In this document: piece by piece, positions 31,060-43,400 of the stretch
Layout: each line of letters starts with the position of its first letter
How positions within the stretch are numbered: the first letter of the stretch is position 1
Source of the DNA: Plectosphaerella cucumerina
Taxonomy: Eukaryota; Ascomycota; Sordariomycetes; Glomerellales; Plectosphaerellaceae
Length of the DNA: 64,000 nt
Direction: 5' to 3'
NCBI GenBank assembly: GCA_020746995.1
Contig: JAGPXD010000002.1
Location: forward strand, 3,100,001 to 3,164,000
The notes under the pieces: generated by a model
Seen by the model: only the letters and a program-made list of their open reading frames with translations
What the model was told of the DNA's origin: nothing
Databases searched by the model: none
Made by a program: the position numbers and the translations under genes

Positions 31060-31807
31060 ATGTCTTCATCTCTCCAGCCTCTTGTCCTCTACTACTACGG
31101 ACCCAGCCCCAACCCCATGAAGGTTCTCATGATCATCGAGGAACTCGGCCTGCCCTACAAGCTCGAAGAAGTTGATGACAAGCAACTCAAAGTGGAGCCT
31201 TTCATCTCCCTCAACCCCAACGGGCGTGCTCCCGCCATGATCGACCCCAACCGAGACATCACCCTCTTCGAGGTAAGCAAGTCCAGCACAGATGCCCAGT
31301 CTACGAGTCAACTAACACCCACAGTCGAACGCCATCATCGACTACCTCATTGAAGAGTATGACACCGAGAATAAGCTGCACTACACCACCTTCAAGGAAA
31401 AGCACTTGTCCCGCTGCTGGGGCTACTTCCAGGTCAGCGGCCAGGGCCCGTACTTCGGCCAGTCTGCCTGGTTCCACCATTACCACCCAGAGAAGGTGCA
31501 GTCAGCCATTGACCGCTACGTCAAGGAGGCGCGCCGCGTCACCGAGGTCCTTGAGGCGCACCTGGCCAAGCAGGGCACCGACTATCTCGTTGGCGATAGG
31601 ATCACTTACGCCGACCTGGCATGGCTGCCGTACTACAACAGCTGGCAGCGCATCGTCCCGAACGGCAACATCGATGATCTGAAGCTGGTGCAGGCTTGGC
31701 TGGATCGGATGAGGAGCCGCCCGGCGATTGCGAAGGTCCTGGAGTTTATGAGGGTTGAGTCGGTGAAGCGTTTTGGAGCGCCAAAGGAGGCGGAGAAGAA
31801 GGAGTAA
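31060..31807 (+). CDS. Glutathione S-transferase, Ure2p-like/fungal GST
   Basis: Two exons, 31060-31272 and 31325-31807, with a 52 bp intron (GTAAGC donor) give 231 aa. The N-terminal thioredoxin-like domain has PLVLYYYGPSPNPMKVLMIIEEL, the cis-Pro region NPNGRAPAMID and the glutathione-binding ES-like site at the exon junction (FE/SNAIIDYL). The C-terminal helical domain contains GQSAWFHHYHPEKVQSAIDRY and the N-capping box DRITYADLAWLPY. These are typical of Ure2p-like fungal GSTs, which conjugate or reduce electrophiles and peroxides in the cytosol. The CRE site upstream suggests ATF-type stress control. The family call is secure; the physiological substrate is unknown. Confidence 0.94.
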
Positions 31808-32784
31808 TCCGGAAGCTTACAAGGGGGGGTGGGAATGCAGCATGTGGGTTTGGAAAAGTCACTAAATGTGGTCGATTCGCCTTCTGTACCCAGCATCCTG
31901 TCTCATCTTGGAATCTCATTCGAAGTAGTATGTTTTCTCTCCATGAATGTTTGAGACACCGGCGATGTTTTTCTTCAACAGAAATGCCCGTGAATGACTT
32001 CATCGTCAAGGTTACAGGCGCCCACAGAGGGCACAGGCATGTGAGATGCGCTAAATCTGAGTCAGTTGGGGCGGCCCGTGCTGTTTCGGCAGGGATCAAC
32101 CCATGAGTTTAAAGGTTAATCAGAGATTCGGGATGGCCAAATTCCAGGGCCTGGCATGTAATGAATCTGCGCGTGGTAATTTCTGAGCTTGCAGACTGGC
32201 GAGGAGTGCTTGGGGAGTGATAAGACAAGATGCTCCCAAGCATTTGACGATGAATTGACCGAGACAGAGGAAGATTTCATGCACACCTCACCTGAAGATG
32301 GTCGTCGCACCTGTTGCTCTAGTGCTTTGCAACGGTCCGAGCCGTCATCTAACCCCTGAAAACACAGGTGTCTCTCTCTCTCAATCAACGAAGCCCAAAC
32401 TCATCATCGGAAACGCCTGGACCGCAAATTTAGGACATCGGAGAACCTGCCTAAATTCTCATCATCCCCCGGGCCAGTCCGATTGCACCATTCAGACGGT
32501 CGCATCACCCCCGTCAGAGCACCCCGCCAAGACCTGGTCAGCAGGGATTCCACGCTTACCCGGGCGAGGGCAAAAAGAGCCTGTCATTTCCCAGAGCCCA
32601 GACTGGTCCCGCTTTGCTGTGCGCAGGCAGGAAGGAGCACCACCGGGCAGCTGCAGCAGGTGCGACCCGACCAGAATGGAATGAGCCCAAACGGAGGATT
32701 CTTGCCGCCCTCCTTTCTTCCTTTCCATTTCCAACTTTTTAAACCTGCTTCACCTCCCGCGATGCCCGCCGCTGCGCCCAGGCC
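31808..32784. other. Intergenic
   Basis: About 1 kb between two plus-strand genes. The last 100 bp are pyrimidine-rich leader of the next gene. No supported gene. Confidence 0.4.
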
Positions 32785-34050
32785 ATGATTGCGACGCGAG
32801 CCCACGCGGGGTTCTGGCTGTTCTGGCTCCTCCTCCTGGTCTTCTGCTACTTCAACTCCCGCGACGACCCCTCGTCCATCTTCTACGATGAGGCCACCGC
32901 TTACGACCGGCGCTACTCTCTCGTGAGGGCCGCCGAGGCTGCCGAATACCTTCGCAACGTCCCCGACAAGCCCGCACCAGATGCCGATCTGGACCCGGAA
33001 TCAAACGCCGACCGCGGCCAGTACCTCTGCGTCGGCATTCCCAGCGTCAACCGCACAAATGGGGAGTTCCTCTCCACCGCCGTCGCCTCCCTCACCGACA
33101 GGCTGACGCCCGACGAGCGCGCCTCCATCCACATAGTTGTCCTTCTCGCGGGCAAGAACCCCGCCGACCACTACGGCTATGGGAAGCCGTGGCTGCGGAA
33201 GATGACCGATGAGGTCCTTGTCTACGGTGACTTGCCCGCCGACCCCGACGGCTATCGTCAGATCCCTTTTGAAGTGCGCCCCAGCCACCCTCGCGGCGAC
33301 GGTGGCCACGTCGAGGCGGTCCGGCTGGACTACTCGGTGCTTGTCGAGGCCTGTCGCGCCCAGGGGTCCGACTACTTCGCCCTCGTTGAAGACGACATCA
33401 TCGCCTCGCCCGCCTGGTTCGCGAGCCTCAAGTCGGGTCTGGAACACATCGAGCAGCGGGCGCGTGAGACGAAGAAGCGATGGATCTACCTGCGCCTCTT
33501 CTACTCCGAGGTCTTCATGGGCTGGAACAACGAAGAGTGGCGCCTGTACGTCAAGGTTATCTTTCTCGTCTACGCCGTTGTCCTCCTCGGCTTTGGCGTT
33601 CGCGTCATGGTTCGACGACGCTTCCGTGCGCCTCCAGGGCCCATGGCCAACTCGTCCACCATCTACGCCGCCCTCATTCTCACCCTCTGGATGCCCGCCC
33701 TGATCGCCCTCTACTTCCTCGCCGGTCGCGTGTCTGTCAACCGCTTGAACCCGCTCGCATGGAGCCGCCATGGCGTCCGGGAGATGCCTCGCTACGGCTG
33801 TTGCGCCCAGGGACTCGTCTTCACCCGCAACGAGCTCGAGGGCGTCCAAGACATGTGGCGTGAACCACCCTACAACTTCGCAGGCGACATGGTCCTCGAG
33901 GACTATGCCAACAAGCACCACCTCACAAAGTGGGCGCTCGAGCCCAGCGTCTTCCAGCACCTAGGCATCAAGGCGTCATCGGGGGGCGAGATGCGCACAG
34001 ACGTGTGGAACTTCAGCTTCGAGAGGCAGACTGTCCGGGAGGAGGCCTGA
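32785..34050 (+). CDS. PGAP4/TMEM246-like membrane glycosyltransferase (GPI-glycan side-chain type)
   Basis: A single exon encodes 421 aa. There is an N-terminal signal anchor (residues 10-24). The glycosyltransferase core is then interrupted by two further membrane helices (about 257-275 and 292-314), which is the hallmark of the PGAP4 family. The acidic metal/nucleotide-sugar motif is VEDDIIAS (Glu202-Asp204). Other family-like stretches are LCVGIPSVNR, YLRLFYSEVFMGWN, GCCAQGLVFTR and FAGDMVLEDYA. In mammals PGAP4 adds GalNAc to the first mannose of GPI anchors in the Golgi. Many fungi carry homologues annotated only as integral membrane protein, and the sugar they transfer is not established to my knowledge. 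The start is the first ATG before the hydrophobic anchor. Confidence 0.82.
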   Translation: MIATRAHAGFWLFWLLLLVFCYFNSRDDPSSIFYDEATAYDRRYSLVRAAEAAEYLRNVPDKPAPDADLDPESNADRGQYLCVGIPSVNRTNGEFLSTAVASLTDRLTPDERASIHIVVLLAGKNPADHYGYGKPWLRKMTDEVLVYGDLPADPDGYRQIPFEVRPSHPRGDGGHVEAVRLDYSVLVEACRAQGSDYFALVEDDIIASPAWFASLKSGLEHIEQRARETKKRWIYLRLFYSEVFMGWNNEEWRLYVKVIFLVYAVVLLGFGVRVMVRRRFRAPPGPMANSSTIYAALILTLWMPALIALYFLAGRVSVNRLNPLAWSRHGVREMPRYGCCAQGLVFTRNELEGVQDMWREPPYNFAGDMVLEDYANKHHLTKWALEPSVFQHLGIKASSGGEMRTDVWNFSFERQTVREEA

Positions 34051-34628
34051 CTGTCTGTTGTAACGCCAATGCACGAGAATGAGAAATGCCACGATTTTCA
34101 TGTCCCCAAATGTCCCAAGGATTCCACCTGAACGCCACTGTCATCATTCACCGGCCGGACCGATGTTCCCCTGCGCCTTCCTGCGCCTTGGGGGCAGTTG
34201 CCGAGACACTATTTCGCTACAAGTACGCGGAAAACCGCTGGCCATGTGGCGCCTCTCCCGCCGATCGTCGTGGCTGTGCGCTAACGTGTCAGCACAATCG
34301 GGAATCCAGCCAACGGAGTTCGAGAAGATCCACGGTATACGCGGGAGCCACTTCAACCACTACCGACTAGGCCGTCCTTGTGCTCTGTCTGGCTCGGGAC
34401 GTTTGGGAATGCCCACACGGCTGGCTTGGACACCTGCGCCTCGCTACTTGCAACTGAATCCGCGGATTTGCGATGTCCTGACCGCAGGGCTGACCGCAGC
34501 TTCAACAGCCAGCAGAGCATGAGGATGAAGACGAAAGAGATATAAAGTCCAGGTCTTCAATGGCCTTTGGATTGAACATTCCCAAATATCAGCACGAAAT
34601 CAGCAACCAATCTACACACTTCAGCAAC
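34051..34628. other. Intergenic
   Basis: 3' flank and promoter. A TATAAA near 34539-34545 lies about 85 bp before the next ATG. No gene seen. Confidence 0.4.
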
Positions 34629-36396
34629 ATGTCTCTACTAGCCTTCATCTTCAGTGCGGCCCTCATCGGTGTCTCGGAAGCTTCAGACGCTCCCTCGACT
34701 GTCGAATGGGGCGCCTGCGACGAAGCCCTCTCGTCCATCGGCGTTCTTCCAGTCGAATGCGGCAACATCACAGTCCCTCTGGACTACGCCGATGCCGCGT
34801 CCAACCAGACGCTCGACATCCCTCTTCTCCGCGTCCCGGCGCTAAAACAGCCCTCGAAGGGCAGCATCATCTTCCACTATGGTGGCCCCGGTCCGGGCGG
34901 TCGCGAGGCCATGGCAGGTTTTGGCGAGTTCATGCAAGTCATGACCGGCCAGGGCTTCGACCTTGTCAGCTGGGATCAGAGGTATTTCCACCATCTTCTT
35001 GCTGCTTGAGGCACTCCAGACTGATCTTGCAGGGGGACTGTCGACGTCATGCCCTACTCATGCTATAACACCTCGACCGACCGACTTCTAGCGCCTTCTA
35101 ATAGGGCGAACCTGGGCATCAAGCCTGAGGACAGGGTTGAGATCGGACGCAACTGGGCCCTCGGCGCTTTGGAGGCCGACGGCTGCTACCAGTACGCCAA
35201 GGACAGGGGCACCGAGTACTTGGGCACTGTCTACACCGTTCGGGACGTCATGCAGATGGTCGACGCTCTTGGAGGAGATCAGAAGCTGCGGTTCTGGGGT
35301 GAGCATTGATTGAATGCCTGACTTGATTTTCACAGCTAACGCTTTCAGGCATCAGCTACGGCACGGTCGTCGGGGCCACGGCCGCTGCCATGTTCCCTGA
35401 CAAAGTTGAGAGCATCGTTCTAGATGGCGTGCAGAACCTCCATGAGTACTACTACGGAAAGTAAGTACAACAATCCTGAATCAAGCCGAACCACCTCTAA
35501 CACTGGCCAGCTGGGTCGAGATCGCCGCGGATACGGACAAGGTCTTCTCCGCTTTCCTCCGGACCTGCTTCGAGCGCCCTCAGCTGTGCGACCTGGCCAA
35601 GCACAACCCCAACGCGACATTCACCTCAATCGAGGGCAATATCTACGATGTCATCGACGCTTACAAATTCCGCCCCTTGGCATTCAACCACGAAGCCCTC
35701 AAAGGCCAGCTCCTTGATCAGAACTTCATCAAGAGCCTCATCCGCCCCCGCCTCTACCATCCCATCAACTACCCCCTCCTCGGCAACCTCCTCCACCTCC
35801 TGCTCATCGAGGATATCGATGGCTTCACCGAAGCCTTTGTTGAAAGCATGGGTAGCATCGGCGAGGTCTTCACAGGCGGCCTAGGCAACGAAGCCTCCTC
35901 GGCCATTCCCTGCTCTGATCACGCCTTCCGCACCGACAATCTCGACGAAGCCCTCCCCGCCATCGACCGCCTCGTCCAAACGAGCCGCCTCTTCGGCGAC
36001 ATGATGAGCTGGAACATCCACGTCTGCGCGCAGTGGAAGCTCCCGACCAAGGAGCGCTTCGAGCGCGGCTTCCACGAGCCCGTCGACACGGCGAAGCCTC
36101 TGCTCATCATCGGAAACGAGTACGACGTTGTCACGCCCTTCATCTCGGCGCAGAACGCGAGCGCATCGTTCCCCGGCAGCGCACTCGTCAAGTTCGACGC
36201 GCACGGCCACGGCACCGCACAGCAGCCGTCGCTGTGCACGGCCAGGATGACGAGGGCGTACTTTGAGGACGGAGAGCTGCCCCCTGATGGCACCGTTTGC
36301 GAGCCGGCGGTCCCGAACCCCTGGGACCCGCAGTCGTGGCTGTCACTGTACCCTGAGCTTGGCTATGAGAGGAAGAACGGGACCGGAGCGGTTTGA
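34629..36396 (+). CDS. Secreted S33-type alpha/beta hydrolase (tripeptidyl aminopeptidase-like)
   Basis: Four exons join to 538 aa: 34629-34981, 35033-35298, 35349-35460 and 35511-36396. The signal peptide is MSLLAFIFSAALIGVSEAS. The oxyanion region is FHYGGPGPGGRE. The nucleophile elbow G-I-S-Y-G spans the second intron junction (RFWG/ISYGTVVGATAAA), so Ser is the nucleophile. The acid is probably Asp in GNEYDVVTP and the base His is in DAHGHGT. The C-terminal TAP-like cap (SLCTARMTRAYFEDGELPPDGTVCEP with paired Cys) is typical of the tripeptidyl aminopeptidase/S33 group. Sequons and the signal peptide indicate secretion. It releases N-terminal residues from peptides or hydrolyses small esters; the exact substrate is unknown. 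Confidence 0.88.
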
Positions 36397-37282
36397 GTTG
36401 GTGGTCTGACTTGAGGACGAGGGCCGGATGCAATGACATGGTTCGATGATAGACATTTGTTACAGCGCGACTTAGAATGGTTTTGGATTGAGACTTCTTT
36501 TAAATTGGCTTCTTCTTGTTGGCTTTCAAGCATGAAGGGATTTTCAGTAGGTAGCAGTAGAATACAACAGCACACCACAACAACGCATTTCGCCATCAGT
36601 CCAGCCCTGAAAGCATGCGAGTCAGCGGTGCCCAGCCATAAGGCCCCTCGTCATTCGCCATCGACTCGGGTTTTGTTTACCTCATCAGAGTGGTAGGGCT
36701 GCAGACGCGCGAGTACGAAATTGGCTTGATGCCCGCGCGATGTGGTGTTCGCAAGGATCAACAATTCCTCCGCTTACTTTTCACCATGACATGAAAACGC
36801 CCCGAGAACGGCACATCGAGCCAATGGTCGTCAGAAAAACAAGCTTCCGCGGCTGAAAATAAGCTAGATCGACGGACCCCTGGATTTGCGTGCCGCCAAC
36901 GGTCTCGTCAGGGGTTCTTAGAGGGCGGTGATACGAACCATCGACCCCTTTTTCATTTGGGACATGGGTTGGCCCTTCTTTCTACCTCCTGAAGTGTTAG
37001 CAGGGTACAAAAAGTAAAAGGAGAATAGTACTGGAATCGCTGCCTAAGCCGCTGAATGTGACAATGGTGTTGATTCTGAAGATGTGCTTGTCTAACGCAT
37101 ATGTCAAGTTTGCGAGATGTCAGACATCACCTTGCATTATAGATAATATGATCGACAGTCTGCATGGGAGTCTGAAGGAGCTAGTAACTACTTAAGGCGT
37201 CTTTCCCCGTGAGTCGGTGCCTTGTTGGTTTTGTCTGTTGTTCTTGCTCGCCAAGCCTCAGTTGCTTCCCAAAACACGCATC
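36397..37282. other. Intergenic
   Basis: About 890 bp, relatively AT-rich. No gene or clear repeat seen. Confidence 0.4.
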
Positions 37283-39876
37283 ATGGACAGAATCGACAGA
37301 CTCTCTGAACGGCTCATGTCCGGCTTGACGGTCGGGCGCGTTGCTGGCGTGATTGCTGCTTGCATTGTACTTGGTAAGTGAAAGGACTGGTCTAAATCTG
37401 CCCTGTTGTTGACTCGTACAGTTCGCATCTTCTCCCCAATGGTCGTTACATACATACTCGCCGGTCTCCTCCGTGACACCGAGTCGGCCAGCACTTGGTA
37501 GGTCGCTGCTGCTTCTTTCTATTTCACACTTTTCATTGTCGAGACGTGTGGCTGACTGGATTGTACAGGACTGTGGCTGGATCGAGCCTCCAGAAGTCAC
37601 TCTGGCCCTTCCTCCTCCGCACCGACTCCACGAACAACGGTAGCCGTGTTCGCACCTCCATCAGAATCGCCGCCAAGTCTCTCCCCTTCCTGGCCTTGGT
37701 CACGGCCATCGCCGGTGTTGTCACACCTCTCGGGCTCCGAGAGGAGTTCACTCTACTGTCAGAGCGCGTGGCAACCTTTGCATACATCGAGGACGACAGC
37801 CCCTACGGAGTTGCGACGTCGCCACGTGGCCTCCTCGACTTCTCCCGTCTCTGCAGTCAGGGCCCGACACCGATGATGTCCGGTCCACGCGCCTGCCCGT
37901 ACTCCAACAGCGAAGTGGATTGGAAAGAAAACTCGACAGGCATATACTGGAACATTCCCGACGCATACAACACGACTGTCCCTGCCCTAGTCCGGGAGAT
38001 CTACTCGAGCGGCACGAAAGATGATGGTTCCACCATTTCCAACTTCTTCGACATCGAGTGGCGGCAGCTGACGACGAGGGAATCAGAGTTCACCGAGGGT
38101 TTTGGGCCATATGCTGCTGGGAACTATCGGCAACTGGACTCATTCATCCTTGATAACGAGTTCAAGGTCATCGAGGGACTCGTCGTCGATGCCAGAGATG
38201 GTGGCATCGGCTTCCGGAACCACACCATCCCTACCGCCTTGGAGCATGGAGGCACATGGACGGAAGATCTGCTGTTCATCGAGCCCACCACTGCCTGCGT
38301 CAACACGAATCTGTCATTCGCATTCCAGATCAGCACCAACTCCACTGACATGGGCGGTGTCGATCAGCTCCGCCTGATCGATCAAGGCGGGTTCTCCGGA
38401 CTGAACCAGACGTATCCCCAGTTCGATCATCCGAATGCGCAGCAGAACCCTGATCTCTACAGCCGGGCGTACAAGGCCGCCTGGATGAACAATGCGCTCT
38501 CCATGATCTACATGAACATCACCAATCCTCGGGATACTGCCAAGGATCTCGAACCGTTCAGCTACATGAAGTCGCAGGAGGGAGCCGAGTTCCCACTCGG
38601 TGGCATCCCAGATGACGAGTACACGGCCCTGTCTCTGTCGCGGACATTCGGCAACTACCATCATCTCCCGCTCTCTGGCAACGCAAGCTCTTTCAGCAAC
38701 CCCCAGAGCTACTCCAACCCATACAAGATCACCGGCCGCAACTTCACAGCCGCATCCATCTTGTGCGGCGGAGCCGGAGACGGAGATTCTGCCAATCTGA
38801 CCAACATCTACGTCGGCTGTGGCCTGCTCCGCGGTGCTCCATCCCGCACCGATGGCGGCCCAGCTGCGTTGCAGGAGCACCGAAGCAAGTGGGAGGCACC
38901 CCTGCATGCGTGTGCGGCCACTGTTCGCGCAACTATAAAGACGGTCACCTTCACGTCCAACGGCACAAACACTCTCCAGGGGTTGAGGGTAGAGTCCATC
39001 CAGCCAAAGAAGTACCCTGCCGACGGCGACCTACCTCTCTGGGGTTTGGAGCAAACCGACTTTCTTCTCAAGGACATCAACCTGGTCTGGGGATTGATTT
39101 CACCTGAAAACGAGTCGCGCGAGAACCTCACCTCGGTCCGCCAGCGTCACCTGCACCTGCCGGGTTATTCAACGTCGACTGCCGCCCAGATCCGGACAAA
39201 TTCACCCACGGTAGACAACCTTCCCGCAGCCGACTTTGCACAGAAGGTCATGAACACGGTCCTGGACATCAGCGAGGAGACGTGGCCATTCGACCTACGT
39301 GGCACAGCCAGCATGTCCATCTTCCGTCGTTGGCAGATGCTCTCGCCAGATCCGGAGAAAGCCGCCCAAGTCATCAACCTCATGTGGACGGACCTGGCCG
39401 CATCGGCTGTCGTCGGCACCAAGGGATCTCTGGGACAGATGAATACTGGTGACCACCCGGCAAGCATTCAGGTTCGCCCGGTCGGCCGGCGGATCACGTA
39501 CGACATACGATACGGCATTCCGGCCTTCTTCCTGGCGGCGCTGCTCGTCCTCATCGTGCTGGTCTCCGTGATCAATACATGCTTCCGAAAGGCTGGACTC
39601 GGTCGGCTTCGTCGGCGCATCGGGCAGCTTTCCGTCGGCCGTGTGTTCACGACGTTCCTCTATCCCGAAGAAAGTACGTTGGTCATGTCGCCTGGCGAGT
39701 GGCGGCGGAAGAACGGCAAGAAAACAATCAGCGTTCAGGTCGCGGCCGAGCGCGGCGATGGCGAGGCATATGTCCAGTATCGGGGACAGGGAGATGTTCT
39801 GACCTCGCCGGGGGAAAGAACACATGTGTCGAGTACTCGGAAGCAGGGATATTCGCCGGTGTCCCAGAGTCGATGA
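37283..39876 (+). CDS. Large fungal membrane glycoprotein of unknown function
   Basis: Three exons join to 824 aa: 37283-37373, 37422-37497 and 37569-39876. Introns are 48 and 71 bp with GTAAGT and GTAGGT donors. Three hydrophobic helices are visible: near residues 20-31 continuing over the first junction, near 90-110 (LPFLALVTAIAGVVTPLG) and near the C-terminus (GIPAFFLAALLVLIVLVSVINT). Between the second and third lies a large domain of about 600 residues with many N-glycosylation sequons (NTT, NHT, NLS, NST, NQT, NIT, NAS, NFT, NLT, NGT) and conserved-looking cysteines, so it is probably extracellular. The cytosolic tail is basic. Similar proteins are common in Pezizomycotina as hypothetical proteins; I do not know a function. 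Confidence 0.82.
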
Positions 39877-40476
39877 ACATGGTGTGTTGGGCCAGCAACT
39901 TGTCCTGGGGAGAACGTCGAAGGTTGAGGAAGAGCGGGGAACTTGTTGGGTGATGGCTGAAGGTGATGTCGTCACTGAGTGGCTGTCTTTGACGTTCCAT
40001 GATAGTGTTAGGATGAGATTTTCTCTTAAAGAGTGGAATAATGGATGTCGCCAAAGATGGGTTTCCTGGGAATACCTACGACGGGATGAAGTGGTGGAAG
40101 AGGAAGTGGCCAGTCAGAAACCTCTCCCAGATGATGTCATCCGTTGCGGCTCGGTGTGGCTCGGTGAAGGAGGGGTATCCGGCAAGCCCTCCACAGTGGG
40201 ACTCCTCGTCCAATGATGTGAGCCAATTCTACTGGGCCTCCGCACAAATTGTTGACCGCCTTCTGATTGCCCCTCCCGAAAGTCGGAGTTGCCGGCAGAA
40301 ATTTACCGTGACGCATCGGCAGCACCAGAAAGAGTCACCCCCATCGCCAACAACCGCTCTGACCGCTCAATTGAAATATCGACGGCTTCCTTGAGACGTG
40401 GCTAGCTCCTTCAACTGACTGCCGCACCATCTTCTTTCTCCTGTCTCGACTTCCACGCCGGCGCAACCCCACCACA
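39877..40476. promoter_or_regulatory. Promoter region of lys2 with Gcn4/CPC1-type half-site
   Basis: GAGTCA (TGACTC on the other strand) at 40332-40337, about 140 bp before the lys2 ATG, matches the core of the Gcn4/CPC1 amino-acid-starvation site. No gene is supported here. Functionality is inferred. Confidence 0.45.
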
Positions 40477-43400
40477 ATGGCCGAGCTTCCCGATCCCACC
40501 GTCGACCTCGACTGGAGCGGCTTTGCCGGGGCCATCCACGAGATATTCCACAAGAACGCCGTGGCCCATCCCGACAGGCCCTGTGTCACCGAGACCCAGA
40601 CTGCCACGTAACACGTCCCGACAGACCACCTCATTTCTTGCCGCTGACATCCTCAGGTCACCAACGCGGACGTTCACTTACCGCCAGATCGATGAGGCGT
40701 CAAGCACCATCGCCAACTACCTGCATGATGCCGGCATCACCAATGGCGATGTGGTCATGATCTTCGCCCACCGCTCGGTCGAGCTCATCACTGCCTTCAT
40801 GGGAACGCTGGTGCGTCTGCGTTGGTTTTTCGATGCAATGAGGGCCTTGCTGACCGCCGACAGGCCGCCGGAGCGACCGTCACAGTGCTGGACCCCCTGT
40901 ACCCGCCACAGAGGCAGCAGAGTGAGTAATACTCGCCTCTTCCACCACAGCTTTTACTGACTTGACAGTCTACCTTGAGGTTTCCCAGCCCAAGGCCCTC
41001 ATCTCCATCGGCAAGACCACGGACGAGAACGGGTATGTTCGAAGAGTGCACTGAAGTTCCCTGGTACTGACGTAGCTCAGCCCCCTGGCGCCTCTGGTGC
41101 AGAAGTACATCGACGAGGAGCTTGGAATCAAGACCCAGATCCCGGAACTGCGTCTGAGCGACTCCGGCGTTCTGACCGGCGGCGACAAGGATGGCAGTGA
41201 CATCTTTGCCAGCATCCTCCACAAGGCCTCGACACCTCCCAACGTCGTCGTTGGTCCCGACTCGAACCCTACACTTTCCTTCACATCCGGAAGCGAGGGC
41301 CGGCCCAAGGGCGTTCTGGGCCGCCACTACAGTCTGGCCAGGTATTTCCCCTGGATGGCCGAGCGGTTCAACCTCTCCTCCGAGAGTATCTTTGCCTGTC
41401 TATCCGGCATCGCCCATGACCCCATCCAGAGAGGTACCTATCACCCCTTGACATAGCCACAGAGCCAAACTGACCCTGCAGATATCATGACGCCCCTGTG
41501 GCTCGGTGCCCAGCTCCTCATCCCCGCTAAGGAGGATATCCAGCACGAGAAGTTGAGCGAATGGATGAACAAGTGGTCACCCTCCGTCACTCACCTCACA
41601 CCCGCAATGGGACAGATCCTCGTCGGAGGTGCTACCGCCAAGTTCCCGTCCCTGAAGCAGGTCTTCTTCGTGGGCGATGTGCTCACGACCCGCGACTGCA
41701 GGACCCTCCGCCAGCTGGGGCCTGCCTGCTCCATCATCAACATGTACGGCACGACTGAGACCTCTCGCGCCGTCTCCTACTTCCAGGTCCCTTCGGCCGA
41801 GGAGGACCCGAATGCGCTTGACACCCTCGGCGACACCATTCCCGCAGGCTGGGGAATGAAGGACGTCCAGGTCCTGGTAGTCTCCCGCGACGACCACACC
41901 AAGATGTGCGGCATCGGCGAGGTCGGCGAGCTCTACATCCGCGCGGCTGGCCTGGCCGAGGGCTACCTTGGTGACGAAGAGAAGAACAAGGAGAAGTTCA
42001 TTGACAACTGGTTCGTTGACAACAACAAGTGGGTGGAGGCCGACAAGGCCAACGACAAGGGCGAGGCATGGCGCCGCTACTACAAGGGCCCGCGCGACAG
42101 GCTCTACCGCACCGGCGACCTCGGACAGTACCTCCCCACAGGCGCAGTGCGCGTTTCCGGCCGCATCGACTCGCAGGTCAAGATTCGCGGCTTCCGCATT
42201 GAGCTCAACGAGATCGATGCCAACCTTGGCGGCAGCCCGCTCATCCGCGACTGCAAGACCCTTGTGCGGAGGGATCGCAACGAGGAGCCGACCCTCGTCA
42301 GCTACATCGTGCCAGAGATCCCCGAGTGGCAGCGCTGGCTGGAGGCCCAGAAGCAGGAAGACATCGAGGACGAGGGTGTCGAGATGGGCTCCAGCACAGT
42401 CTACCTCAAGCGATTCCGCCGCATGCAGGCCGAGGTCCGCGACCACCTCAAGACGCGTCTGCCGGCTCACTCGGTGCCCTCCATCTACATCGTGCTGAAG
42501 AAGCTTCCCCTCAACCCCAACGGCAAGGTCGATTCGCCCAACCTGCCCTTCCCTGACGCTGCCCTCATGACCGAGGACGCGTCTGAGGAGGACATCAAGA
42601 GCTGGGAGGCCCTGTCCGAGACGGAGAAGACCATCGCCACGCAGTGGTCGACCCTGATTCCGGGTCTCAACGCCAAGACGATCAAGTGAGTTTGACCGGA
42701 AGTATTTGAGACGCCCGCCCAATGCTGACCCCGACAGGCCCGAATCGGACTTCTTCGACTGCGGCGGACACAGTCTACTTGCCCAGCAGCTGCTGCTCAT
42801 GATCCGCAAGAACCTCGGCGCCGACATCACCATCGGCGTCCTGTACGCGAACCCCACGCTGAGGACCCTCAGCGCCCAGGTCGATCGCTTGCGCAGCGGG
42901 CAGGCCGCCACGGTCGACAAGACTGCCGATACTGTCTACTCCAAGTCTCTCGATGAGCTGATCAACACCCTGGACACCAAGTACAACAGCGCGGATCCCG
43001 AGGCGCTGAGCCCCTCCACGGGCGCCACCTTCTTCCTCACGGGCGCGACCGGCTTCCTGGGCGCCTACCTCGTCAAGGACATCATGGAGCGCAAGAACAC
43101 CAAGCTCATCGCGCATATCCGCGGAGCCAAGGACCTCTCCTTCGCCAAGGAGCGCCTGGTCAAGTCGCTCAAGGGCTACGCCCTGTGGCAGGATGCGTGG
43201 ACAGACCGCATCAGCTGCGTCCTCGGCGACCTTTCCAAGCCCCGCCTCGGCCTCGACGACGCCAGCTGGAAGCACGTCGCCGACACGGCCGACGTCTTTG
43301 TGCACAACGCGGCCTACGTGCACTGGATCGCTCGCTACGAGCAGATGATGCGCAGCAACGTCCTCTCGACGATTGACGCCATGAAGCTCTGCAACGAGGG

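Noticed and set aside
33001..33960. Minus-strand open frame of 319 codons
   Set aside because: Antisense to the PGAP4-like gene.
41577..42920. Minus-strand open frame of 447 codons
   Set aside because: Antisense to lys2 exon 6, with no recognisable domain.
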